This document shows positions 1 through 9,800 of a DNA stretch of 64,000 bases, piece after piece. The first letter of the stretch is position 1. Each line of letters starts with the position of its first letter. The stretch is from Thermoplasmata archaeon. Its GTDB lineage: Archaea; Thermoplasmatota; Thermoplasmata; Lutacidiplasmatales; SKW197. Both the position numbers and the translations under genes were made by a program. The notes under the pieces are model-generated. The model had not been told where the DNA came from and made no database searches. It saw nothing but the letters and a program-made list of their open reading frames with translations. The DNA is taken from the NCBI GenBank assembly GCA_026414225.1, contig JAOAJK010000004.1:62001-126000 (forward strand). Direction: 5' to 3'.

Positions 1-1744
1 ATGCTGGCACAGTGGGCTTTTTTGTGGGCTGCGGAATCACAAATGCCTTCATATTCCATAACTTCCGGAATTCGTAGGTCTTCCCGCCGAGAACGAAAAT
101 GTCCCCGGGGGTTAACCTCTCCACAAATTCCTCCTCAAGTTTTCCTATGAACCGGCGTTCGTCCTCAGTGAAAACCCTTATCGCCACCTCATCAGGGATT
201 GTGCCAGAGTTCATGTAGTAGATTGCCCTCGTCATCTTCCCTCTCCTTCCAAACTCATTACCATCATACCAGATTTTGCCATAGACCCTCTGGTCTTCAA
301 GATATCTGTTGCCAGAGAGGTAGCGAAGCACACTTGTAAAATCCTCGAAACTGAGTTCGTTATACGGCATTGCCTTTCGCACCAGATTGTAACCCTCTCG
401 AACATCCCATTTCTTCTCCAAGCTCATCCCGACGATGTGCTGGGCGAGCACATCAAGGCAGTTACGGGGAATTTTGACCCTCTCGAGCTTTCGCTCCCGT
501 GCATACTTTGCAAGCACCGCGCACTCGACAAGGTCGTCCCTGTCCAGCACAATTATTCTTCCCTTTGAAACATCGTGAAGCTTATGCCCGCTCCGCCCGA
601 TTCGCTGCACCCCTCTGGTGGCACTCTTCGGGGAGCCAAGCAACAGCACGAGGTCAATGTAGCCGATGTCGATTCCGAGTTCGAGGCTCGTAGAACTCAC
701 CACGGCCCTGTATTTTCCATTCTTCAACCCTTCCTCAACCTCAAGCCGCACATCCCTTGAAAGGGAGCTGTGGTGGGCACCGATTTCTTCATCAAAGTTT
801 TCGCTCACACCGTTTCCCATTTCGTGCTTCAGATGGAAAACCACTCTTTCGGTTGCACTCCTTGTGTTGGTAAAAACAAGGGTTGTTCTGTGTTTTTGTA
901 TGTGGTCGTGCACCATGCTGTATAGTTTTTTGCTCAGCAGCTCGGAGGGCGTGTAGATGAAATCTGAGACAGGGGAGAGCACCTTTATGTCCATCTTCTT
1001 TGCAAAGTTGACATCCACGATTGTGCAGTTTCGCGGTATTTTTTTCTCAGGGGCTTCAAACCCCACGAGGAATTTTGCGACATCCTCGAGCGGGTGGATT
1101 GTTGCTGAAAGACCGATTCTAACTGGCTCCTCCTTCATCCTGCTGACAAGCCGTTCGAGGGAGAGCGCAAGATGGACGCCGCGCTTGTTTTCAGCCAGAG
1201 CATGGATTTCATCCACGATTATCCATTTCACACCAAGCAGCTTCTCCGAGAATTTCGGGGCGTTGAGTGCAATTGCGATGCTCTCAGGTGTTGTGATGAG
1301 CACATGCGGGGGTTTTTTAAGCATTCTTGATTTCACATCAGCCGGGGTGTCGCTCGTCCTCACCGCCACACGGATTTTCGAGGCAAATGGTGTGAGCTGG
1401 CTTATTTCCCGCAATGGAGTTTCGAGGTTTCTCTGGATGTCGTTGTTGAGGGCTTTGAGCGGAGAGATGTAGACCACATAGATTCTGTCCTCGAGCTGGT
1501 TCGTTTTTGCAAGGGATAGGAGGTGGTCGATGGAAAAGAGGAATGCACTCAGAGTTTTGCCAGAACCAGTTGGAGAGGTGATTAGCACATTGTTACCCTT
1601 CGAGATGTAGTAAAGTGCGAACTTTTGAGCTGGTGTGAAGTCCTCGAATGTCTGGAAGAACCACTGCTTTATCTCCTCGTTCTCAATTGTTTTAAGCACC
1701 GAATTTTTATCCGGCTCCTTTCTCGCAAACCTGATGCCCTGCAT
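1..1744 (-). CDS. Lhr-type DEAD/DEAH-box ATP-dependent helicase, C-terminus cut by window edge
   Basis: This is a superfamily 2 helicase of the large Lhr type, likely acting in DNA repair or RNA/DNA hybrid processing. The first 581 residues are visible. Motif I (SPTGSGKT) lies at residues 57-64, a DEIH Walker B box at about 175, then GLSAT (motif III) and the helicase C-terminal motifs around QRIGRSGH. The order and the box DEIH fit Lhr rather than a DEAD-box RNA helicase. The start ATG at 1744 sits 27 nt downstream of a TATA box, consistent with a leaderless transcript. The gene runs off the left edge, so the Lhr-specific C-terminal domains are not seen. The exact Lhr subgroup is not decided here. 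Confidence 0.9.
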   Translation of the reverse strand, partial: MQGIRFARKEPDKNSVLKTIENEEIKQWFFQTFEDFTPAQKFALYYISKGNNVLITSPTGSGKTLSAFLFSIDHLLSLAKTNQLEDRIYVVYISPLKALNNDIQRNLETPLREISQLTPFASKIRVAVRTSDTPADVKSRMLKKPPHVLITTPESIAIALNAPKFSEKLLGVKWIIVDEIHALAENKRGVHLALSLERLVSRMKEEPVRIGLSATIHPLEDVAKFLVGFEAPEKKIPRNCTIVDVNFAKKMDIKVLSPVSDFIYTPSELLSKKLYSMVHDHIQKHRTTLVFTNTRSATERVVFHLKHEMGNGVSENFDEEIGAHHSSLSRDVRLEVEEGLKNGKYRAVVSSTSLELGIDIGYIDLVLLLGSPKSATRGVQRIGRSGHKLHDVSKGRIIVLDRDDLVECAVLAKYARERKLERVKIPRNCLDVLAQHIVGMSLEKKWDVREGYNLVRKAMPYNELSFEDFTSVLRYLSGNRYLEDQRVYGKIWYDGNEFGRRGKMTRAIYYMNSGTIPDEVAIRVFTEDERRFIGKLEEEFVERLTPGDIFVLGGKTYEFRKLWNMKAFVIPQPTKKPTVPA

Positions 1745-1764
1745 TTGCTAAAACATTAGTTGAG

Positions 1765-1776
1765 GGATAGATAAAG
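1765..1776 (-). promoter_or_regulatory. TATA box of the Lhr-type helicase
   Basis: On the minus strand this reads CTTTATCTATCC. Its centre is 27 nt upstream of the helicase ATG, the archaeal TATA-to-start-site distance, so the mRNA probably begins at or next to the start codon. Confidence 0.55.
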
Positions 1777-1837
1777 ATAGTGATTGGGGAACGGGTCACT
1801 GATATCAGCCAGATTTAACTTCAGGCATGTATCCAAA

Positions 1838-3907
1838 TTACCCCTCAACATTCTTCTTCCCCTCCTTCTTATTCTCCCCGGCAACCTCCCTTATCGTTTG
1901 TGTCAGGAAGTCAATCTGGGCCATGTCTAGTGTCCAAGTGGCATAGATGTTCCTTGTGGTTTTGAGTGCGTAAATTTCGGCGGCAAAATTTATTCCGGGC
2001 CTTCTGAATAACACCGCAAATTCCAGATCTCTACCGGTGAAGTGCAGCGACTCCAGTGCACCGTACTTGGAATAGGTGCTAGAGACGGAGTAGCCGGTAG
2101 CAACGAGTTTCTCGGCGAGTTTTGTTTTCAGATTCGTGAGGTCCTTTACACCCCCAATGTCCATCTCTGTATGCACACAGAATGTGGTGGGTGTTAGCCA
2201 GATAATTTCCACATTCCCTTCCCAGATTTTTGTGTGCTCTCCGAACATCCTTAAACTCACCATGAATATCAGGAAATACAGTATGATTCCGCCAGTGAGA
2301 ATTGCGAGGACACATGGATTCCACCAGAGAATAAATTTGGGGAAAAATGAAGCGAGTCCCAGGATTGAAGGCACCGATGCCAGAATGAATGGGGGCAGCG
2401 AGGCACGGATACCTTTGGAAAGCATTGCACTTCTCACCCAGCCCGTTTCACCCTTCATCTTTTTGAGTTCTAAGGCAGAGTACTTAAATTTTCTGAGGAA
2501 TTTGATTGTGAGGACCACCCCCACGAGAAAGTGAATAAGGGAGAGCAAACCGATTGCTAGAGGTACTGTGTAAAACAACCAGCGTGGCTTCGTGCTAATC
2601 CCTGATGCCCTTGCAACCCAGAGGAAAGGAATATACCACGGGAGGACAAAGAGCAGAAGGACGAGATACACGGCTGAAATTGGGTTTCGATAGAAGAAGA
2701 AGGAAATCTGGTAGGCGGTGCCCTGGAGGTAGATGCCCTCTGTTATCTCCGCCTCTAAATCAAAATCGGGTGCGGCATCAGCGAATTCCAGATAGTAACA
2801 ATTTTCACCGCGGAGCGAGAGAAATGAACCCCCGCGAGGGTTATCTTTCAGTAAAAATGAGGGAGGCATTGTGATAAGCACCTGGATGTGTTGCTTTCCT
2901 TCCCAGGAGGAAGAGGTCCCGAGCGGATAGTAAATTTTTCCATCAGCGAGTGGCATCCTCATGCTTACCTTAAGCCCCGAGTATTCCTTTCCGTAACCGT
3001 AGAGAACAGCAAGAATCTCATTCAGGGTCTCGTATAGACGGGTTGAGTTTCGTGCCTCGCTGTAGAACACATTTTTCACATTCACAAGAAGGGGATGGTT
3101 GATGAAATCCCGCATTTCCTGGCTGTATCCATAGAAATACATGGAAGGTTTTGCCTTCACAAAATCCCTCAGCACCGCGAGGGTGTTGGGGCATCTGGCT
3201 GCAAATTCGTTGAAGTCCTCCTCCGGGACAGGAGGCATGGTTTTCAAAGTGATATACACGAAATGGTAGTCCGCGTAGTTATCAATCACCCTCCAGAGTT
3301 TTTGAGAAACTGTAAGATTCAAGCTGGAGATGAACTCTTTCAGCGAGTCCTTCGTGGTGAAGTTGAGCACCGAAACACTGTAGCCATCACCGTAGGCGGC
3401 GTAGGATACTGTGGGTAAGCCGAGTCCACCACCATAGGATGTGGCGGATATCAGAAAAATGCTCGCTGCAAACGGGGTAAACATCTGGGAGAGGGTGCAT
3501 CCAGCCATACTATTCATCGCATTCTGCTCAAACTCCTGTTTTCCCTCGCTGTATTTTTCCACCGTGGCTTTGGCCTCCGCGATTCCTTGGCTCTCAAATT
3601 CCTCATCGGATACAATCTTCACCTCGTTCACTGTGGGCATGGCTTTGAGAGGCACGAAGTATTTTATCTCTGTGCCAGGGTCAAGGGAAACCATGGTCAC
3701 GAACATGTCCAGTGTTTCAGTTCTGTCAGGGTTGAGCTTGATATATGCCAGTTGCCTTGTTTCAAACAGGATGTCAATCTCTCTAGTGGGTATTGAGATT
3801 CCATCACCTGCTGCGGGGGGCACAAGAACTGGAATTATGCATGAAAACAGCATAACTACACTCACAATCTTAGCAAACACATTTGCCCTCACACAAATCA
3901 CCTTCAC
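1838..3907 (-). CDS. Exported membrane protein of unknown function (DUF2330-like N-terminal half)
   Basis: A 689-aa protein with an N-terminal signal peptide (hydrophobic stretch at about residues 10-33 ending near PPAAGDG). A long extracytoplasmic domain follows. Then come about four membrane segments between residues 405 and 570 and a soluble C-terminal domain of about 110 residues. The first 100 mature residues (a strand-rich region with a FVPL motif) resemble the DUF2330 pattern, but this is only an impression. The last 15 residues are Lys/Glu-rich. Its TATA box is 27 nt from the ATG. It lies divergently from dph2 with no functional link visible. I do not recognise a catalytic motif. Confidence 0.7.
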   Translation of the reverse strand: MKVICVRANVFAKIVSVVMLFSCIIPVLVPPAAGDGISIPTREIDILFETRQLAYIKLNPDRTETLDMFVTMVSLDPGTEIKYFVPLKAMPTVNEVKIVSDEEFESQGIAEAKATVEKYSEGKQEFEQNAMNSMAGCTLSQMFTPFAASIFLISATSYGGGLGLPTVSYAAYGDGYSVSVLNFTTKDSLKEFISSLNLTVSQKLWRVIDNYADYHFVYITLKTMPPVPEEDFNEFAARCPNTLAVLRDFVKAKPSMYFYGYSQEMRDFINHPLLVNVKNVFYSEARNSTRLYETLNEILAVLYGYGKEYSGLKVSMRMPLADGKIYYPLGTSSSWEGKQHIQVLITMPPSFLLKDNPRGGSFLSLRGENCYYLEFADAAPDFDLEAEITEGIYLQGTAYQISFFFYRNPISAVYLVLLLFVLPWYIPFLWVARASGISTKPRWLFYTVPLAIGLLSLIHFLVGVVLTIKFLRKFKYSALELKKMKGETGWVRSAMLSKGIRASLPPFILASVPSILGLASFFPKFILWWNPCVLAILTGGIILYFLIFMVSLRMFGEHTKIWEGNVEIIWLTPTTFCVHTEMDIGGVKDLTNLKTKLAEKLVATGYSVSSTYSKYGALESLHFTGRDLEFAVLFRRPGINFAAEIYALKTTRNIYATWTLDMAQIDFLTQTIREVAGENKKEGKKNVEG

Positions 3908-3925
3908 ATAACTACGATATTTGAT

Positions 3926-3939
3926 ACATATAGATAAAG
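3926..3939 (-). promoter_or_regulatory. TATA box of the DUF2330-like membrane protein gene
   Basis: The minus strand reads TTTATCTATATGTA, centred about 27 nt before the ATG at 3907. This predicts a leaderless mRNA. The remaining divergent gap up to dph2 (about 100 bases) holds only the dph2 promoter. Confidence 0.6.
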
Positions 3940-4016
3940 GTTTTTATGTGCCAACGAGCTATCAGCAATCTGGTCCAATATCAGTTATGTGAAACTCTCC
4001 CGCTCCGCTTATCGCT

Positions 4017-4026
4017 ACCTTTATCT
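4017..4026 (+). promoter_or_regulatory. Probable TATA box of dph2
   Basis: ACCTTTATCT lies 34 nt before the ATG at 4056 but only about 16 nt before the in-frame ATG at 4038. It therefore favours the downstream start. Confidence 0.4.
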
Positions 4027-4055
4027 CCTATGCTTCCATGCAATCTTTGAGCATC

Positions 4056-5042
4056 ATGCGTTCCTACACCTACGATGCGGAGAAACTCAAATGCTGGATA
4101 GAAAGAGAAAAGATAAAGAAATTTGCAGTCCAGTTACCCGCAGGTCTCCTGCCCCGAGCCCGTGAAATTCTGGAGGAATTGGGAGGTTACGGGGAGCCCC
4201 TGCTTTATGCGGAGCCCGCATTCGGGGCTTGCGACTTTCCGGACTTGGACGCAATTCCGGAGATTGACGGGCTTGTCCAGCTCGGACATGCAGAAATTCC
4301 AGGTGTTACAAAAAACCGGAAAATTCTGTTTCTGGAACTATACTCCACCGCAGAGCCGAAACCACCAGACAAGATTCCAGGTAACATGGGGGACCGCATC
4401 TGCCTGCTTACCACGGTTCAGTATCTGAAACAGCTCCAGAAGATTGCAGATTTTTTGAAGGAGGCCGGCAGGAGGGTGCACATCCCGGGACCTATGAACA
4501 GAACGCTTTACCCTGGCCAGGTGCTTGGCTGCGATGTGAGTTCTGCTGCCGCATGCTCTACCATCGTTGATTCCTACCTTTTTGTAGGGGATGGCAGATT
4601 CCATCCAGCAGGCATCGCGATGCTCACATCCAGACCAGTTTACCGCTACCTTCCATCCGGCAGAATTGAACCCCTCGAGTTTGAGAGAGAGAAATTTTTG
4701 AGGGCGGGGGTCTCAAAAGCCAGCGCAATCCGTGATGCAAGAACAGTCGCGATTGTGGTCTGCACAAAGCCAGGACAGAAACGCCTCAAACTTGCCAGGG
4801 AACTTGCCGGGATTCTGAAAAGCCATGGAAAAAACCCTTGCTTCCTCACGATCAACAATCTTTCGCCAGAATTTCTAAACTATACGGGCAATGATTTGCT
4901 CATCAGCACCGCCTGTCCGCGAGTCGCACTTGAGGATTATGGGAACTACGAGGTGCCCCTGTTGACTCCGCAGGAAGCCCTACTTGGACTGGGAGAAATA
5001 AAAAATTACGAAATGGACCAGTTCCTGCCCGGGCACATCTAG
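4056..5042 (+). CDS. dph2: Diphthamide biosynthesis enzyme Dph2 (3-amino-3-carboxypropyl transferase)
   Basis: This enzyme transfers the 3-amino-3-carboxypropyl group of S-adenosylmethionine to the target histidine of elongation factor 2, the first step of diphthamide synthesis. It uses a radical [4Fe-4S] cluster held by three cysteines from different domains. With the start at 4056 the protein has 328 residues. The candidate ligands are C59 (FGACD), C159 (VLGCD) and C287 (STACPR), close to Cys59/163/287 of the Pyrococcus enzyme, which supports this start over the ATG at 4038. Three repeated alpha/beta domains fit the family length. Archaea use a homodimer, so no partner is needed nearby. Its stop codon overlaps that of the convergent aminopeptidase by 4 nt. 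Confidence 0.93.
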   Translation: MRSYTYDAEKLKCWIEREKIKKFAVQLPAGLLPRAREILEELGGYGEPLLYAEPAFGACDFPDLDAIPEIDGLVQLGHAEIPGVTKNRKILFLELYSTAEPKPPDKIPGNMGDRICLLTTVQYLKQLQKIADFLKEAGRRVHIPGPMNRTLYPGQVLGCDVSSAAACSTIVDSYLFVGDGRFHPAGIAMLTSRPVYRYLPSGRIEPLEFEREKFLRAGVSKASAIRDARTVAIVVCTKPGQKRLKLARELAGILKSHGKNPCFLTINNLSPEFLNYTGNDLLISTACPRVALEDYGNYEVPLLTPQEALLGLGEIKNYEMDQFLPGHI

Positions 5043-6472
5043 TCCATGTTTTCGTAGAATGCCAGGTAGGCCAGATGTGTGTGATACAGATCTGCCTTTG
5101 AGGTAATTTCAAGCGGGGCATGCATGCTCAGCACCGCGGGGCCACAATCCACGATGTCCATATTATACATTGCGAGATACTTTGCTACCGTGCCACCGCC
5201 GCCCTCATCCACCTTTCCAAGTTCTGCTGACTGCCAGGCGACCCCTGCCTTGTTGAATATCTGCCTCACCTTTCCCATATATTCAGCATGGGCATCGTTA
5301 GCGCTGTATTTACCGCCAACACCTGTGTATTTTGTAACCACGATTCCATACCCCATCTTCGCAGCGTTATTCAGGTCATGGACTTCCTTGTAAGTTGGGT
5401 CAACGCCCGCATCGACATCCCCAGATAATGCCTTGCTTCGCTCGAGAACTGATTTTACATCGCAGCCACAGTGCTGCTCCGTGCACATCATGCAAAGATT
5501 TGCCACGAAATTTTCAAAGAAGTAGGAGGTAGCACTGGTATTCCCGGCACTCCCGATCTCTTCCTTGTCGTAGAAAACTGCCAGGCACCATTTATCTGGC
5601 TTCTCAAGTTCCATCAGAGCCGTTAGCGCGGTGTAAACGCAGACCCTGTCATCCTGGCCATAGGCGAGGACGAAGCTTCTGTCGAAGCCAGAATCCATCG
5701 GGGCTACAGCGGGTACCGCTTCCAGCTCTGCGGAGACAAAATCCTCTTCCACGATGCCATAGTTCTTGTTGAGGTAATCGAGCACGGCCACCTTCACCTT
5801 CTGCTTCACATCCTCATCCTGCACAGGGATCGAGCCAACGATAATGTTGAGTTCTTCTCCTTTTATCCCGTCAAAAAGCTTTCTCTCGCCCTGGACATTT
5901 CTTGCAAGGTGGGGAAGCAAATCCGGGATGATGAAGACAGGGTCCCCTGCCTTCTCGCCTATTTCGATTGACACTTTTTTTCCATCCTTCGTGTAAACCA
6001 CGCCATGGATCGCAAGCGGGAAAGCCACCCAATGGTATTTCTTGATTCCGCCATAGTAATGGGTTTTGAAGAGGGCAATTTCGGTTTCTCCATCTTCGTA
6101 AAGCGGAAGCTGCTTCAGGTCAAGGCGGGGAGAATCCAGGTGGGCGGTGATGATGTTGAGCCCTTCGTCGATACTCTTTTTTCCTGCAACACCCAGGATA
6201 ATCATTTTGTCCTTGTTCACCTCGTAAAATCTGTCACCGGGTTTAATTTGTTTGAACTCGGAGATTTCCCTGAATCCGTTGGTTCTAGCGAGTTCCACAA
6301 CCTTCGCAACCGTTTCCCTTTCTGTCTTTGCGGCCTTCATGAAGTCCTTATAACCCTCAGCATATTTGAAAAAAGTATCAATGTCTTTCTTGGTTGCCTT
6401 TTTCCAGATGGATTCTCTCTTCCTAAGCAAGACCTCCTCAATCTTCTTTGACTTTTTCTTTGCGTTTGGCAT
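5039..6472 (-). CDS. M18 family metallo-aminopeptidase
   Basis: A cytoplasmic zinc aminopeptidase of family M18 (aspartyl aminopeptidase group), removing N-terminal residues from peptides. It has 477 residues from the chosen ATG. Visible metal and catalytic motifs are TAHLDSP (His and Asp), YGQDDR, the catalytic glutamate pair in DKEEIGS, SGDVDAG, and the C-terminal SMHAPLE histidine. An upstream in-frame ATG at 6523 was rejected because a TATA-like GTTATATTC lies between the two. That places the transcription start about 8 nt before 6472. The Lys-rich N-terminus (KKKSKK) is unusual but harmless. It suits a cell that imports and degrades peptides. Confidence 0.92.
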   Translation of the reverse strand: MPNAKKKSKKIEEVLLRKRESIWKKATKKDIDTFFKYAEGYKDFMKAAKTERETVAKVVELARTNGFREISEFKQIKPGDRFYEVNKDKMIILGVAGKKSIDEGLNIITAHLDSPRLDLKQLPLYEDGETEIALFKTHYYGGIKKYHWVAFPLAIHGVVYTKDGKKVSIEIGEKAGDPVFIIPDLLPHLARNVQGERKLFDGIKGEELNIIVGSIPVQDEDVKQKVKVAVLDYLNKNYGIVEEDFVSAELEAVPAVAPMDSGFDRSFVLAYGQDDRVCVYTALTALMELEKPDKWCLAVFYDKEEIGSAGNTSATSYFFENFVANLCMMCTEQHCGCDVKSVLERSKALSGDVDAGVDPTYKEVHDLNNAAKMGYGIVVTKYTGVGGKYSANDAHAEYMGKVRQIFNKAGVAWQSAELGKVDEGGGGTVAKYLAMYNMDIVDCGPAVLSMHAPLEITSKADLYHTHLAYLAFYENMD

Positions 6473-6502
6473 TGCATTCACCGAAGTGGGAGATAGAACG
6501 AC

Positions 6503-6512
6503 AGAATATAAC
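6503..6512 (-). promoter_or_regulatory. TATA box of the M18 aminopeptidase
   Basis: The minus strand reads GGTTATATTC, centred about 35 nt before the ATG at 6472. It lies inside the longer open frame and so decides the start. Confidence 0.5.
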
Positions 6513-6550
6513 CCTTTCTCCACAGGAAGCTGTGGGACAAAATCCGAGCA

Positions 6551-6766
6551 TTAGGGGCATTGTAAATCTCTCACCGGCTTGGAAAGTTCTGGTGAATCTT
6601 GTCTCCCCCTCAATCCTTTATGATGATAACATATGCGATCCGGCCCCTGTGTTTTTCGGGCGGCAATCTTCGCAGAATTCAAGAATGGTGCTATGCGTTT
6701 TGCATATGCAATCTCCACCCTCTCTGTCGGCACAAATTTTTCATTATTTACTTCAATCCACCGCAT
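6551..6766 (-). other. Possible small or decayed ORF in the 400-nt gap before the surface-protein cluster
   Basis: The gap from 6473 to 6874 has no assured gene. On the minus strand an ATG at 6766 opens 71 codons beginning MRWIEVNNEK. The first 30 residues look protein-like (alternating charged and hydrophobic), then composition worsens. Another frame continues with a plausible end (GRIAYVIIIKD, then stop), so one lost or gained base near 6670 could explain it. No Shine-Dalgarno sequence precedes it. A 12-bp palindrome, TTGCATATGCAA, lies at 6700-6711. I cannot assign a function. The rest of the gap holds the promoter of the next gene. Confidence 0.25.
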
Positions 6767-6845
6767 TTGAATCTAGGGAGGAATTACCTGTCCCTGCAGG
6801 CGTTCACGAGGTCCGTTGATACAACACCTGAATTTTATACAAAGT

Positions 6846-6855
6846 TATTAATATC
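6846..6855 (+). promoter_or_regulatory. TATA-like element of the two-peptidase operon
   Basis: TTATTAATAT lies about 25 nt before the ATG at 6875. A second A/T box (TTTTATAC) begins at about 6834, so the exact start site is open. Confidence 0.4.
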
Positions 6856-6874
6856 GCAAATGCTATCTTCTACC

Positions 6875-9800
6875 ATGCACCAGCACATCCTTCATAAGAT
6901 GAGTGTGTACTTTGTGCTCGCCTGTTTTTTGGCCAATATGCCGGCCGCGGGTAGTTTGGCGACATTAAACAGGGAAACCAAAGGTGATGGAGCAGACCCA
7001 TTTTCAGCGATCAGCCAGAGTGGAATAGAGTTATACTTATATTATGCAGGCAACAATAAGGTAGACCTGGGCTGGCTGGATGGATACATGGAAGGCAACT
7101 GCACCTACACACTCACAAAAAACAATGTAACCATTCTAACATTCGATACCGCTACATACAGAAATAGATACCTTGATACGGATGTAATGAAAGGAAATAC
7201 CTATTCCTATAAAATTTCAAAGACAAACGGGACAGCGACTGCAGTTAGCAACTCTGTAAGTGCACTCATTGGAAGGGTGGGGGGTTCAAGGATGCAATGC
7301 GACGATGTGTGGACCAAAGCATCAAGCCCCTATATTCTAACTGATGATTACGATGAAGACGGACTTACCGTGTACGGCAATCTTACCATTGAGCCAGGAG
7401 TAGATATTTATTTTGAATCCAAGAGGCAGTCCTCCCATGTATTTGGAATATTTGTTCTGGAATCTCCATATGGGAACCGGGGAACACTAAAAGCTAAGGG
7501 CACAGAAAGATATCCAATCAACTTTTACGGGGCCCTCAACTGCGAAACCCACAGGAAAGGTACAATCTCGGTAATTGATGATCTGGTAACTTCTCCCCCG
7601 ATAACCCAGAGCAAGTGTGTTCTCGAATACTGCAATTTTGATGGTATGTATTGCGGCATAGACACCTATAAAAACTCGCCTTTCATTGCCCACTGCAGAA
7701 TCGAAAATTGCACATACGGAATCGAATGCCGGGTAAGTTCAGCCCCAATAATTGAGGACAACATTATCTGCAACAACACGGTTGGCATCCGCTGCAACAA
7801 ATCCACACTTTCTCCATACATAAAGAAAAATCTAATTTATTCCAACAAGGTTGCTGGCCTGACTGGACCGCTGAGCGGCGCAGTCATAGATGCCACTGAC
7901 AACTGGTGGGGAAACAACACCGGGCCAAGGCATCTCATTTTGAATCCGAATGGCACTGGTGGCAATATAACGGGAAATGTGAAATTCATTCCCTGGTGGA
8001 ACTATACAGATCTTACCGTGGTGAATTTACAAGTGCTTCAGGTGATCGAGAATGGTTCTCTCGTGGCAGAGAAACCCACCGCAGTGCGTGTATGGGTCGA
8101 TTCCTTAGGATATGCCCTGCCTGAGGTAGAGGTAGAACTCTTTGTGGATGGAGAATCTGCAGGAATTGTAAAAAACAGCGTCAGGGCAAGTATCAAAGAT
8201 TATAAAAATGTAGAGCTCTGGCAGTGCAAAGAAACCTTCAATTTCTTCTTGGATGGCCTTCAGGCAGGCACCCATAAAATAAAGGCGGTAGTTGACCCTG
8301 ATGGAAAGATAGATGAAGCTGATGAGGAGAACAACGAGAAGGAGATTACAGTCCAAACACGGCCTACAAAAATGATAAGGGCACTCTTCAAACCGGTCTA
8401 CTTTCCCCTTACTCCATATCCTGTAAACATTTATCCCTTTATGGATGAAGCTGTCAGTTTTTTTGCGGATACCTATCCTATTGTTCCAAGCAACTTTCAT
8501 TCCAAGCTTGTCCCGGCTGAGAAATTTTGGACAATCCCTATTCCATTCGACTTTGATATTTTTGACATGAATTACATTGCAACCCAGTATATGAAAAAGC
8601 TAATAATCTACAATCTCCTGAACGAGCCGAACTATGATTTTTTTGTCGGGGTGCTATCCAAGGATTACATGGGAACTGTTACTGGTGCAAGTTTTGCGGG
8701 CCGACGGTGTGCCCCTCTTGTAAGTGATGCCGCCCCTCCGGCGCTTGCCCATGAAATTGCCCATTACTATGGACTCTGCTTAAACAGTTATATATTTTTC
8801 AGTGGTGAGGAATACGATGTAAATCCCCCGCTGGGCAACAAACTTGGAAATACCACTATATTTTCGGCCTCGCAAAAGAAGCTGGAGTATGTGTTTCCTG
8901 CCGGGACTTATACACCAGGTACCGAGACATACTGTTTTATGGGTGCTGCGAACACAAACGTGCGTTACAAAAACTGGGTTGACCTGGATTGCTACAACAA
9001 ACTCTTTAATGCCCTTGCAGTCAAAAACGGAAAGACCAGTCCAAAACCCTCCTACACAACGGAGATGCTTATTCTAAGCGGTTCGGTACACAGAAACGGA
9101 ACCCTTTATGTTGACCCGTTCTACAGGGTAAATGGGAGCCCTGCAGAATTTGATGTTACTGAAGACCCGGGGGACTACATTGTTGAGTGCCGTGCGTCGA
9201 ACGGCACCGTGCTTGCAAATACAAGCTTCAAAGCTTATTTTGGGGGCAGAAACTGGTATTCATTCCTCGTTACGCTCCCCTGCCCGAATGGCACAGAGAA
9301 ACTTGTGTTCAGATACAGAAACCTGACGCTGAAAGAGATTGTGCAGAGCCGCAACAGCCCCGCGGTCAGTATCAATTCAGTCAGTGCGCTTCCCAACGGT
9401 TCATTTGAAATCAGGTGGAGTGGAAGCGATGCCGATGGGGACAAAATAAGATACTCCCTGTTCTACTCTCCCAACGGTGGCAGTAACTGGGAACCAGTGG
9501 CGGAGGAACTCGAAGCCACCACATATGTGTTCAACCATTCTGAATACCCTGGAGGAAATAACTGCATTTTCAGGGTAATAGCCAGCGATGGTTTTAACGC
9601 CGGTAGTGCTGCCTCCGAGCCAGTTACAGTTTCCAGAAAAGTCCCTATTGTTAAAATCACTGCACCTGTTGACGGAACAAGTTTTTCCACTGGTGCCCGG
9701 ATCGAGCTCAGGGGAGCCGCCCATGATGCGGAGGATGATACAATCCAGCCGGTATATTTCAACTGGACATCTGCAGAGGATGGGTTTTTGGGCACCGGGA

